Source: Oncomelania hupensis (lineage: Eukaryota; Mollusca; Gastropoda; Littorinimorpha; Pomatiopsidae). From it: a stretch of DNA of 64,000 nt. Location: positions 68,606,489-68,670,488 of the forward strand of contig CM072521.1 in NCBI GenBank assembly GCA_036898135.1, read 5' to 3'. Below are positions 56,037 through 64,000 of the stretch, one piece after another. Within the stretch, counting starts at the first letter, position 1; each line of letters opens with the position of its first letter. The translations under genes were made by a program, and so were the position numbers. The notes beneath the pieces were generated by a model that saw nothing but the letters and a program-made list of their open reading frames with translations, did no database searches and was not told the origin of the DNA.

Positions 56037-56250
56037 ATCAACTTTACGCTACTTTCGTTATTTAGGTTCAACTTTACGCTACTTTCGTTATTTAGGTTCA
56101 ACTTTAAGCTACTTTCGTTATTTAGGTTCAACTTTACGCTACTTTCGTTATTTAGGTTCAACTTTACGCTACTTTCGTTATTTAGGTTCAACTTTACGCT
56201 ACTTTCGTTATTTAGGTTGAACTTTATTCTACTTTGGTTTTTAAGGTTGG
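56037..56250. repeat. 30-bp minisatellite, seven copies
   Basis: Unit core TTACGCTACTTTCGTTATTT plus AGGTTCAACT. Multiple-of-three period opens spurious frames on both strands. Confidence 0.93.
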
Positions 56251-56424
56251 GACTACTGGGTAACATTGAACTTGTTCGCCTTTCACACTTTAAAAAAAAA
56301 TTATCATGACTTTGCATAATGATCATGATTGACAATGACCCTTTACTGAAATAATGTTAATTATTACCAGTGTTGTCGGCTGAGGAGGAAGACTGATATT
56401 TTTCACTTCACGTCTTCTGAGTTG

Positions 56425-56880
56425 TACTGTGTTGCAAGCAGACATGTTGTGTTCTTGTGTTGAATGTCACTGCTATGTCATCATTCTAGGTGGCGTGTAA
56501 CATCATCTTGGTAACAGTAATGTAGATTTGAGTTACAGTGTTTTAAGAGTGTTCTTGTGTTGAATGCCACTGCTATGTCATCATTCTATGTGGCGTGTAA
56601 TATCATCTTGGGAGTAGTTGGGGTAAAGCCTCAGCCGTCCCCTGCGTGGGATGTCTTTATTGTAAAGTGACTGGCCGGTGGAGGGCATTCAGTTTTCCCA
56701 CTAGGGTTGTTTCAGCAGATCTTTTATGCGGATCGGGGGTTGTCCGGTCCTGATTTGGCTCGGAAGAGTCCGCTGGACCTAAAGCAACAATCAATCAATC
56801 AATCAAAAAAACATCATCATGGTGACAGTGGTAGATTTGAGTTTCAGTGTTTTAAGAGGGTTCTTGTGCAACACCCCCGA
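56425..56880. repeat. ~97-bp duplication interrupted by SINE-D
   Basis: The block from TGTTCTTGTGTTGAATG to ATCATCTTGG occurs at about 56450 and 56550. The continuation (GTAGATTTGAG..CAGTGTTTTAAGAG) occurs at 56522 and again at 56830, after the SINE. Confidence 0.8.
56608..56805 (+). mobile_element. SINE-D, copy 2, with (AATC)n tail
   Basis: Body shared with 29490-29645. The 3' end reads CTGGACCTAAAGCAACAATC then AATC repeats. It is flanked by ATCATCTTGG on the left and ATCATCATGG on the right, a 10-bp target duplication with one mismatch. The CTGGACCTAAAGCAATAA phrase near 46066 is a further tail fragment. Confidence 0.75.
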
Positions 56881-57084
56881 CCCTTCTTTTCCATGACGTC
56901 ATAGTTAATTATATTTGTACAACAGTATAGCTTTTTCCTCTGTTTACTACAGTATTTACCTGTGAAAGGAGTCACGAACATCAAATTGTGACGTCCTCGC
57001 ATAAAGACATCGGGTCGCCATCTTTAGAATTCAGCATTCCTGTCTGGCTGAAAATGACGTAGCAAGTGACCTGTGATAATGTGA

Positions 57085-57530
57085 GTTGTATTTGAGATAC
57101 ACTTTTACAGTATTATGCTTGAGATACACTATTACTGTATTATGTTTGAGATACACTATTACTGTATTATGCTTGAGATACACTATTACTGTATTATGCT
57201 TGAGATACACTATTACTGTATTATGCTTGAGATACACTATTACTGTATTATGCTTGAGATACACTCTTACTTGTTGTTGTTGTATCAAATTTTATTCATC
57301 AGATTAACATAAGTTGTACTGATACACTCTTACTGTATTATGCTTGAGATACACTATTACTGTATTAGACTTCAGATACACTGTTACAGTATTATGCTTG
57401 AGATACACTATTACTGTATTAGACTTGAGATACACTATTACTGTATTTGAGATACACTATTACAGTATTATGCTTGAGATACACTATTACAGTATTATGC
57501 TTGAGATACACTATTACTGTATTAGGCATT
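57085..57530. repeat. 27-bp minisatellite with a foreign 50-bp segment
   Basis: Units of GATACACTATTACTGTATTA plus TGCTTGA. The run is interrupted at 57271-57324 by sequence that also occurs at 26277-26336. Confidence 0.92.
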
Positions 57531-57708
57531 GGGCTGTTCGCAGGACTCTAACCAAGTCTCTCTTTTTTTCTGCGACTGAGCGAGAGGTTAGGGAAATACC
57601 TTGTCCCGCATTTCATTGCTGCGGTTGTGCTAAGCATAATATCTAGGCTACAGAGTGATGGTGCCAGCTTCTCCACACTTTTGTATTTTCCACTGTTTGC
57701 AATGAGTA

Positions 57709-57942
57709 TGTAATGTAACGTGCGAATAGTCTTGATATAATGTAACGTGCGAATAGTCTTGGAAGACTTGTAACTAAAGGGAAGTTACTCAGTTGAATGG
57801 ACATCCGGGGATTTGGGCGGTTGAACGAAGACCGAGATCCAAATGGCTGTTACAACTTACTAGATCTAATAAAGTAGTATTTGTGAACATTATCAACGTC
57901 TCTTTGAGTTTTATGCTGTTGCATAAAAGGACAAACATTACA
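57709..57942 (+). repeat. 5' LTR, conventional Gypsy element
   Basis: 234 bp, TG...CA. A direct 27-bp repeat (TAATGTAACGTGCGAATAGT) opens the LTR, and an AATAAA signal lies near 57868. Confidence 0.95.
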
Positions 57943-57960
57943 TGGTGGCTAGCGGTGGGA
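57943..57960 (+). other. Primer-binding site, conventional Gypsy element
   Basis: TGGTGGCTAGCGGTGGGA directly abuts the LTR. The primer tRNA is not assigned. Confidence 0.55.
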
Positions 57961-57976
57961 TGTGAATCTCGTCGTC

Positions 57977-60754
57977 ATGCCTGTTTTTAAAGCACCGTCG
58001 GAGTTTGATTTCTCCAAACCCAACACCTGGCCGGACTGGATTCAGCGCTTTCGTCGCTACAGGACAGCGTCAAAATTGGACAGAGAAGATGGCACAATCC
58101 AAGTATCTACTCTTATCTACTGCATGGGTGTCGAAGGTGAGCGTCTACTGTCGTCATTCAGACTTACGGCAGATCAACAGAACAATTTCGATATTGTGAT
58201 CGAAAAGTTTGACTCCCACTTCGTTCCCAAACGTAACCTTATCCATGAAAGAGCCCTTTTTAACATGCGTTCCCAAAAGGAGGGGGAAAACATTGAATCA
58301 TATGTTCGCAGTTTGTATGAGCTGTCAGAAAATACAGAGTTTCAGAATAGAGAAGAAGCTATCAGAGACAGGTTAGTCCTGGGGGTTAGAGACAGAGAGC
58401 TGAGCGAAAAGTTGCAGCTTCAGTCAGATCTAACTTTACAAAGTGCCACAGAAATGGCCAGACAGTTCGAGCAAGTTAAATCACAGCTTGTAACACAGAG
58501 GGAAGGATCAGGTTCTTTAGATGCAGTACATAAAGATAAGAGAACAGTAGAAGATGTTCAAAACAAAAATAACAAAGGTCAGAGGTCGGGAACAGGTCAT
58601 AAATGGAACAAAGGTCAACCGCAGGGATCAGGCACATTTAAATGTCAAAAATGTGGTGGAAAACATGGGCGCAGTGCTACATGTCCAGCTAAAGGGAAAG
58701 AATGTCACAAGTGTCATAAATTAAATCACTTTGCTAGAGAATGCAAATCAAAAAGTTTGCATAATCTGACTGCTAGTAGAAATCCGTTGTTTCTAGGTTC
58801 GTTAAGCACAGTTGATGAGCCGTGGAGGATAACAATTCCGATCAGTGGCAAAGCAGTCTCGTTCAAAATTGACACTGGGGCTGACGTTTCAGCTATTTCA
58901 GAGTCCGTGTACAAATCGATACGCCCGAGACCGAAACTGAAACACAGTGATACAGTGTTGCAGAGCCCTGGAGGCAAAGTCGAATATCTAGGTCAATTCG
59001 TGACACAGACCGAACACCGCGGAAACAAAGTTTCCCTTCGCATTTTCGTGTTGAAAGGTAGTACAGACTGTTTACTCAGCCGTGACGCGGCGATCCGGTT
59101 GGGTCTAGTGCGTAGATTAGACGCGACCGAAGCGAAAGATCTAGCATTTGGTGACATTGGACCACCAATTCGGTGTGACCCAGTCAAGATTGTTTTGGCA
59201 CAAGATGCTGAACCATATAGCATTTCTGTTCCTAGACGCATACCCATTCCACTGTTGCCAAAAGTGGAAAAAGAGCTAAAGCGCATGGAAGAAAATGGCG
59301 TCATTGAAAAGGTCACAGAGCCCACTGACTGGTGCGCGGGAATGGTGCCAGTTCTGAAAAAAAATGGAGACGTCAGAATTTGCGTAGATCTGAAACACCT
59401 TAATAAATCAGTGAAACGTGAGAGGTACACATTACCTACTGTTGATGATGTGACACACAAATTAGCCGGATCAAAAGTGTTTTCCAAGCTCGATGCAACC
59501 TCGGGTTTTTGGCAAGTACCATTAGATCATGAGTCGGCAAAACTCACAACGTTCATGACACCATTTGGGCGATACTTTTTCAAACGGTTGCCGTTTGGGA
59601 TCAATCTTGCACCAGAAGTTTTTCAAAGAACAATGGAAAACATACTCGCGGGCGTTCCTGGAGTAGTGTGCTACATGGACGACGTAGTCGTTTGTGCTGA
59701 TTCAGATGAAGAACATGACCGCAGATTAGAACAAGTGTTTCAAAAAGTTGCGGCAGCAGGGCTAAAGCTAAACAAAGAAAAATGCGAGTTTAAAAAGCAC
59801 AGCATTAACTTTCTTGGGCACACAATCAGTTCGAGTGGTATTCAGCCAGATGCGGCAAAAGTCAAAGCCATAGCTGACATGGCAGAACCCAAGAATGTTC
59901 CAGAATTGCGCAGATTCCTAGGGATGGTCAACTATTTAGGACGTTTTATCCCGAATCTGGCAACTATTCTGCATCCACTCAATTCACTTTTACATAAAGA
60001 GAACACATGGGTATGGGGTCCTGCACAACATCAAGCATTTACACAAATCAAAACTCTGTTAACAGAATCGCCTACGTTAGTGTATTTCGAGTCAGACAGG
60101 GAAACAGTTGTCTGTTCGGATGCCTCATCCTATGGCTTAGGTGGTGTTCTGTATCAGATGCATGAGGAAGGCCTCAAGCCTGTTGCGTTTGCTTCACGTA
60201 CACTCTCAGAAGCTGAAAAGCGTTACGCACAGGTAGAGAAAGAGTGTCTAGGTGTAGTGTTTGCATGCGAAAAATTTGAACGGTATCTCATAGGGTTACC
60301 AAGTTTTCGTGTTCTGACGGATCACAGACCGTTGATCCCGATGATAAACAAGAAAGACCTGCACGACACACCACTTCGCTGTCAAAGAATGTTAATGCGT
60401 TTAATGCGTTACAACATTGTGGCGGAATACGTGCCAGGAAAAAATCTCATTGTCGCAGACGCACTTTCACGCAGCCCGATTGCAGACACTGACACCGGCC
60501 ATAATGTAAATAACCTTGAAACAGATGTGCATGTGCACGTTGACTCAGTCCGCGTCTCGTGGAACGTCACAGATAAAAAGCTCGTTGAGTTAAAGCATGC
60601 CACAGAAAAGGACATACAGCTTAGTGCAGTACTTCGATACGTCAGAGAGGGCTGGCCCGAGTATAAAGCAGATGTCATTCTAGCAGCACGGGAATATTAC
60701 CCACTAATGAACTCAGTGAGTACGAAGGGTTGGTTACCAGGGGTAACAGAATAG
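57977..60754 (+). CDS. gag-protease-RT-RNase H polyprotein
   Basis: The first ATG (57977, MPVFKAPSEFDF) gives about 925 residues; an upstream GTG is not a credible start. A gag capsid-like domain occupies residues 1-180, with two cysteine-rich knuckles (from C223, atypical; from C243, CHKCHKLNHFAREC). The retropepsin site is D299-T-G-A. RT begins near residue 410 with KRMEENGVIEK, followed by RICVDLKHLNK, FSKLDATSGFWQ (motif A), LPFGINLAPEVFQR (motif B) and Y566-M-D-D (catalytic). RNase H shows CSDASSYGLGGVL, VEKECLGVV, LTDHRPL and VADALSRSP. The natural frame should run on into integrase, but a one-base shift near 60704 diverts it to a stop 17 codons later. Confidence 0.93.
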   Translation: MPVFKAPSEFDFSKPNTWPDWIQRFRRYRTASKLDREDGTIQVSTLIYCMGVEGERLLSSFRLTADQQNNFDIVIEKFDSHFVPKRNLIHERALFNMRSQKEGENIESYVRSLYELSENTEFQNREEAIRDRLVLGVRDRELSEKLQLQSDLTLQSATEMARQFEQVKSQLVTQREGSGSLDAVHKDKRTVEDVQNKNNKGQRSGTGHKWNKGQPQGSGTFKCQKCGGKHGRSATCPAKGKECHKCHKLNHFARECKSKSLHNLTASRNPLFLGSLSTVDEPWRITIPISGKAVSFKIDTGADVSAISESVYKSIRPRPKLKHSDTVLQSPGGKVEYLGQFVTQTEHRGNKVSLRIFVLKGSTDCLLSRDAAIRLGLVRRLDATEAKDLAFGDIGPPIRCDPVKIVLAQDAEPYSISVPRRIPIPLLPKVEKELKRMEENGVIEKVTEPTDWCAGMVPVLKKNGDVRICVDLKHLNKSVKRERYTLPTVDDVTHKLAGSKVFSKLDATSGFWQVPLDHESAKLTTFMTPFGRYFFKRLPFGINLAPEVFQRTMENILAGVPGVVCYMDDVVVCADSDEEHDRRLEQVFQKVAAAGLKLNKEKCEFKKHSINFLGHTISSSGIQPDAAKVKAIADMAEPKNVPELRRFLGMVNYLGRFIPNLATILHPLNSLLHKENTWVWGPAQHQAFTQIKTLLTESPTLVYFESDRETVVCSDASSYGLGGVLYQMHEEGLKPVAFASRTLSEAEKRYAQVEKECLGVVFACEKFERYLIGLPSFRVLTDHRPLIPMINKKDLHDTPLRCQRMLMRLMRYNIVAEYVPGKNLIVADALSRSPIADTDTGHNVNNLETDVHVHVDSVRVSWNVTDKKLVELKHATEKDIQLSAVLRYVREGWPEYKADVILAAREYYPLMNSVSTKGWLPGVTE

Positions 60755-61911
60755 TGATCCCATGGTCAGCGCGTAGTTACGTGCTCGACAGAATCCATGA
60801 TGGGCACCAGGGTATCATAAAATGCAGAGAGCGCGCCAATCAGAGCGTATGGTGGCCCGGGATGAGTCAGGATATCAAAGACGTGGTAGGGAAATGCAAG
60901 CATTGCATAGAAAAGCGACCTACTCAGTCAAGTGAACCGCTGATTACATCACAATTACCAGACTATCCATTTCAGAAAGTTGGGGTGGATTTGTGTGAAC
61001 TAGAGGGTCAGAACTATATTGTTCTAGTGGACTACTACTCAAGGTTCATAGACGTGGCAAAAGTGGGCAAAATCACATCAGAAGTGATTATAAGGCAGTT
61101 GAAGGGGATGTTCGGGAGGTATGGGATACCAGAAATAGTGATTTCAGATAATGGTAGGCAGTTTTCCTCCTCCGAATTCCAATCCTTTGCTACCCAATGG
61201 GGTTTCTCCCACGTGACCAGTAGCCCCCACTATGCCCAATCCAATGGGGCAGCTGAAAGAGCTGTCCAGGAAGCCAAGAAGTTCCTACGTCAGAAAGACT
61301 ATGATCTCGCTCTACTGACCTACAGAGCGACACCCATCCCTTCTCTTGGCTATAGTCCTGCCGAGTTGGCATTTGGCAGAAAACTACGTACCACTATGCC
61401 TACTCTGCCAGACAGACTTATTCCAAACACTCCAGAAGCCATGGCAGTGAAGGACAATGACCACTTCGCCAAGCAGCAGCAAAAGATGTACTACGACAGG
61501 CGACATGGAGCCAAACCATTGCAGACTCTTCAGCCAGGCGACAGCGTGCTCGTCAAGAAAGATGGCGAGAAAGGCTGGAAATTGCCAGCCACTGTGACAG
61601 GTCAGTGTGCATCCCGCTCTTACACAGTGCAGACAGAGAGTGGTGCACTACTTCGACGAAATCGGCGACATATGATGGCGTCAAAAGCAGCCAGCAGTGT
61701 TGACGCACCTGCAGATCAACGGCCGACAGCAATACAACAACCTGCAGCACATCCACAGCCAACGGACGCAGGAGATGATGCAGGTGACTCGTCTAAATCC
61801 ACACCTGTAGTGCCTCAGTCAGGGCAACAGACCACTGAAGCATCAGGGGCGACAACTCGAAGTGGACGACATGTTCGAACACCAGTTCGTTTCAAAGACT
61901 ATGTGGTCTGA
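60706..61911 (+). CDS. Integrase part of the same polyprotein (shifted frame)
   Basis: Reading opens before the first ATG: NELSEYEGLVTRGNRIVIP continues the upstream protein in a second frame. The zinc finger is RIHDGHQG ... CKHCIEK. The catalytic triad is D in GVDLCEL (60988), D in ISDNGRQF (61147) and E in AAERAVQEAK (61255), again D,D35E. The C-terminal part has QPGDSVLVKKDG and KLPATVTGQ, an integrase barrel-like region, then a Gln/Pro/Thr-rich tail. No chromodomain is seen. Confidence 0.92.
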   Translation, partial: NELSEYEGLVTRGNRIVIPWSARSYVLDRIHDGHQGIIKCRERANQSVWWPGMSQDIKDVVGKCKHCIEKRPTQSSEPLITSQLPDYPFQKVGVDLCELEGQNYIVLVDYYSRFIDVAKVGKITSEVIIRQLKGMFGRYGIPEIVISDNGRQFSSSEFQSFATQWGFSHVTSSPHYAQSNGAAERAVQEAKKFLRQKDYDLALLTYRATPIPSLGYSPAELAFGRKLRTTMPTLPDRLIPNTPEAMAVKDNDHFAKQQQKMYYDRRHGAKPLQTLQPGDSVLVKKDGEKGWKLPATVTGQCASRSYTVQTESGALLRRNRRHMMASKAASSVDAPADQRPTAIQQPAAHPQPTDAGDDAGDSSKSTPVVPQSGQQTTEASGATTRSGRHVRTPVRFKDYVV

Positions 61912-61934
61912 TCATCGAGACCATATGTGGTGTT

Positions 61935-62030
61935 TAATGTGGACTCGGGTGAAAGACCCCGCTCCCACTAAATTAATTTTGTTTTTGAAGTGGACTCGGG
62001 TGAAAGACCCCGCTCCCATAAATCTATTAT
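61935..62030 (+). repeat. Direct repeat in the element's 3' non-coding region
   Basis: GTGGACTCGGGTGAAAGACC and the following CCGCTCCCA occur twice about 50 bp apart, just after the integrase stop. Confidence 0.85.
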
Positions 62031-62179
62031 AAAATTTAAACAGAGACACGGATGGAAGACTCCGTTATGCGAGAGAATGTTTTGTGTGTAAACAGTTTAA
62101 CATATTCATCGTCGAAGTCAGTTTAATTAATTTTAATCAAATGTGTTTTCCTCTGAACTTGAGAAGGAAGTTATCTTAT

Positions 62180-62192
62180 AAACAAAGGGGGA
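62180..62192 (+). other. Polypurine tract
   Basis: AACAAAGGGGGA directly precedes the 3' LTR. Confidence 0.75.
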
Positions 62193-62426
62193 TGTAATGT
62201 AACGTGCGAATAGTCTTGATATAATGTAACGTGCGAATAGTCTTGGAAGACTTGTAACTAAAGGGAAGTTACTCAGTTGAATGGACATCCGGGGATTTGG
62301 GCGGTTGAACGAAGACCTAGATCCAAATGGCTGTTACAACTTACTAGATCTAATAAAGTAGTATTTGTGAACATTATCAACGTCTCTTTGAGTTTTATGC
62401 TGTTGCATAAAAGGACAAACATTACA
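62193..62426 (+). repeat. 3' LTR, conventional Gypsy element
   Basis: 234 bp, one substitution relative to 57709-57942. Confidence 0.95.
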
Positions 62427-62625
62427 GAGTATTTTCCACTGTTGACTTCAGCAATGAGTATTTTCCACTGTTGACTTCAGCAATGAGTATTTTCCACTGT
62501 TGACTTCAGCAATGAGTATTTTCCACTGTTGACTTCAGCAATGAGTATTTTCCACTGTTGACTTCAGCAATGAGTATTTTCCACTGTTGACTAAGGCAAT
62601 GAGTATTTTCCACTGTTGACCTCGT
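62427..62625. repeat. 29-bp minisatellite
   Basis: Six to seven units TTTTCCACTGTTGACTTCAG plus CAATGAGTA. One unit remains left of the LTR element (57680-57708), showing that the element split the array. Related TTTCCACTGTTGACGTCA phrases recur at 63269 and 63403. Confidence 0.93.
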
Positions 62626-62860
62626 GCCGCAGTGGATTAGTCGCCGGTTTCCTATGCTGAAGGTCGCGGGTTTGATTCCCTTATATGACGTAGGTACGAG
62701 ATAATTGAGGTCACCGAGGGCTTTTCCCGGGTACTCTGGTTTCCTCCCTCCTTTGAATAATGGTATTGGATGCAGTAAATCTAAAATTTCAAAAATAAAA
62801 ATTCGATTTCCTTTCGTCTTCTAATAGCGATCTTCCTGTCTTTACACCACATGTTGGGGT
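62617..62860 (+). mobile_element. SINE-A, copy 2
   Basis: Head CTCGTGCCGCAGTGGATTAG, box-B-like GCGGGTTTGATTCCC, central CGGGTACTCTGGTTTCCTCC, and the same AT-rich tail and TTCTAATAGCGATC block as copy 1. The homologous 3' flank is split by SINE-B and resumes at 63190. Confidence 0.8.
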
Positions 62861-62861
62861 G

Positions 62862-62905
<44 letters not shown>

Positions 62906-62932
62906 GTGTGTGTGTGTGTGTGGGTGGGTGGG
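62862..62932. repeat. (GT)n microsatellite
   Basis: TG dinucleotides with GGTGGG steps. Confidence 0.95.
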
Positions 62933-62943
62933 TGAAACATATG

Positions 62944-63178
62944 AATGAACATTGAGGTTTAACGTCTACACCCACCATTGGCGAAATGGCAGACGGGGAT
63001 AACCATCCCAGGGAAAGAGGGGTAGGGACCTGAATCAACACTGAACCACCAAAGCAATCATACTGCTAAAATGGACAGTGAAAATGGCCACATTTTATAT
63101 CGCCCACCACGGGATTCGAACCTGGGTCATCGGTGTGCCAGGCGAACGCTCTACCCATTGAGCTACGGCGGTGGGACT
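62944..63178 (-). mobile_element. SINE-B, young copy with 11-bp target duplication
   Basis: The insertion is 235 bp and is flanked by TGAAACATATG (62933-62943 and 63179-63189). On the minus strand the head is tRNA-like: a 7-bp acceptor stem CCCACCG/TGGTGGG, box A GTAGCTCAATGGGTAGAGC and box B GGTTCGAATCC. The anticodon stem is mismatched, so it is not a working tRNA gene. Confidence 0.88.
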
Positions 63179-63472
63179 TGAAACATATGCGCGTGTGTTG
63201 GAACAGATCGCCACGTTTTGAGCCTGATTGTGATTTGGGGAAATGCGCCTGTATTATAACATTGATCACTTTCCACTGTTGACGTCAAAGATGATGTCTT
63301 TTCATGTATGGTGTCACAAATCACTATGCTTGTCAGGACTGTTTCTACTAGTTTTGACGTCATCACTGACCACTTTTCCCTTAGTGAAGACAGACTAAGG
63401 GTTACTACTGTTGACGTCAGAGAAAAGTGGTCATCTTGACATCTGTGGTCATTAATAATAGTTTTACTGCCT

Positions 63473-63516
63473 TTGTCTCTCTCTCTCTCCCTCTCTCTGT
63501 ATGTCTGTCTGTCTGT

Positions 63517-63600
<84 letters not shown>

Positions 63601-63609
63601 GTCTGCTCT

Positions 63610-63687
<78 letters not shown>

Positions 63688-63735
63688 AGAGCAGACTGAG
63701 GGAGAGAGAGAGCAAGAGAAAGAGAGCGAGAGAGA
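63473..63735. repeat. (TC)n tracts with an inverted-repeat pair
   Basis: A CT tract (63473-63595), then CCCTCAGTCTGCTCTT, then a second CT tract, then the inverse complement of that arm (63686-63704), then GA repeats. The arms are about 22 nt and appear perfect. Confidence 0.9.
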
Positions 63736-63768
63736 GTTACAGATAAGGTTCAAATGAATTATTTAATA

Positions 63769-64000
<232 letters not shown>

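Larger units (their letters stand above)
57704..62431 (+). mobile_element. Ty3/Gypsy LTR retrotransposon with conventional pol order
   Basis: The element proper is 57709-62426 (4718 bp), flanked by a perfect GAGTA duplication (57704-57708 and 62427-62431). The 234-bp LTRs differ at one site (57834 G, 62318 T). Primer-binding site, gag-PR-RT-RH, IN and polypurine tract follow in order. Only one frameshift breaks coding, so this is a recent insertion. The site lies inside a 29-bp minisatellite. Confidence 0.96.

Noticed and set aside
57962..57976. GTG start for the conventional Gypsy polyprotein
   Set aside because: Non-ATG initiation is not expected here; the ATG at 57977 follows immediately and starts the gag-like sequence.
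63108..63178. tRNA gene on the minus strand
   Set aside because: The acceptor stem pairs well but the anticodon stem is mismatched, and the copy lies inside a SINE with a target duplication.

Overview
This window looks like repeat-rich nuclear DNA from an invertebrate animal. A marine lophotrochozoan, most likely a gastropod mollusc, is my inference. I see no bacterial-type operons and no convincing large host gene. Supporting this are TTAGGG-type interstitial telomeric tracts (29043-29130), tRNA-derived SINEs, RTE-like and CR1/Jockey-like LINE debris, Ty3/Gypsy LTR retrotransposons, and an unusually dense set of micro- and minisatellites. The species cannot be fixed from sequence alone.

LTR elements. 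(1) 1-5452, minus strand, cut by the window edge: a decayed Gypsy-type element. (2) 32525-38095, plus strand: a near-pristine sister of (1), with 615-bp LTRs that I read as identical, a 5-bp target duplication and one open frame of 1158 codons. Its domain order is gag - protease - integrase - remnant of reverse transcriptase (RT). Integrase therefore lies upstream of RT, as in Gmr1-like Gypsy elements, and the RT palm and RNase H are deleted. Element (1) carries the same deletion junction. The two thus appear to belong to one non-autonomous lineage that keeps gag, protease and integrase but must borrow RT. (3) 57709-62426, plus strand: a conventional Gypsy element (gag-PR-RT-RH-IN) with 234-bp LTRs differing by one base, a GAGTA target duplication and a single frameshift between RNase H and integrase. 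(4) 27133-28496: a probable solo LTR inside a minisatellite.

Non-LTR elements. One RTE-like LINE family ending in (GGATA)n is present as ten 3' fragments on both strands. The longest, 30604-31808, retains RT motifs A-E. An antisense fragment of a LINE 5' end with the start of an endonuclease lies at 23021-23740. A different LINE left an ORF1 zinc-knuckle remnant at 39969-41172, part of which was amplified into five 88-bp tandem copies. CR1-like and Jockey-like C-terminal remnants lie at 53980-54650 and 49150-49545. At least four SINE families are visible, several with target-site duplications and nesting.

Tandem repeats. More than twenty distinct minisatellites (unit 11-88 bp) and many long microsatellites fill most of the remaining space. 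They create most of the long spurious open frames.

Host-gene candidates are few: a single-exon THAP-type zinc-finger ORF (19002-19487), a possible tiny two-exon gene (16245-16633) and a weak signal-peptide-like ORF (7473-7754).
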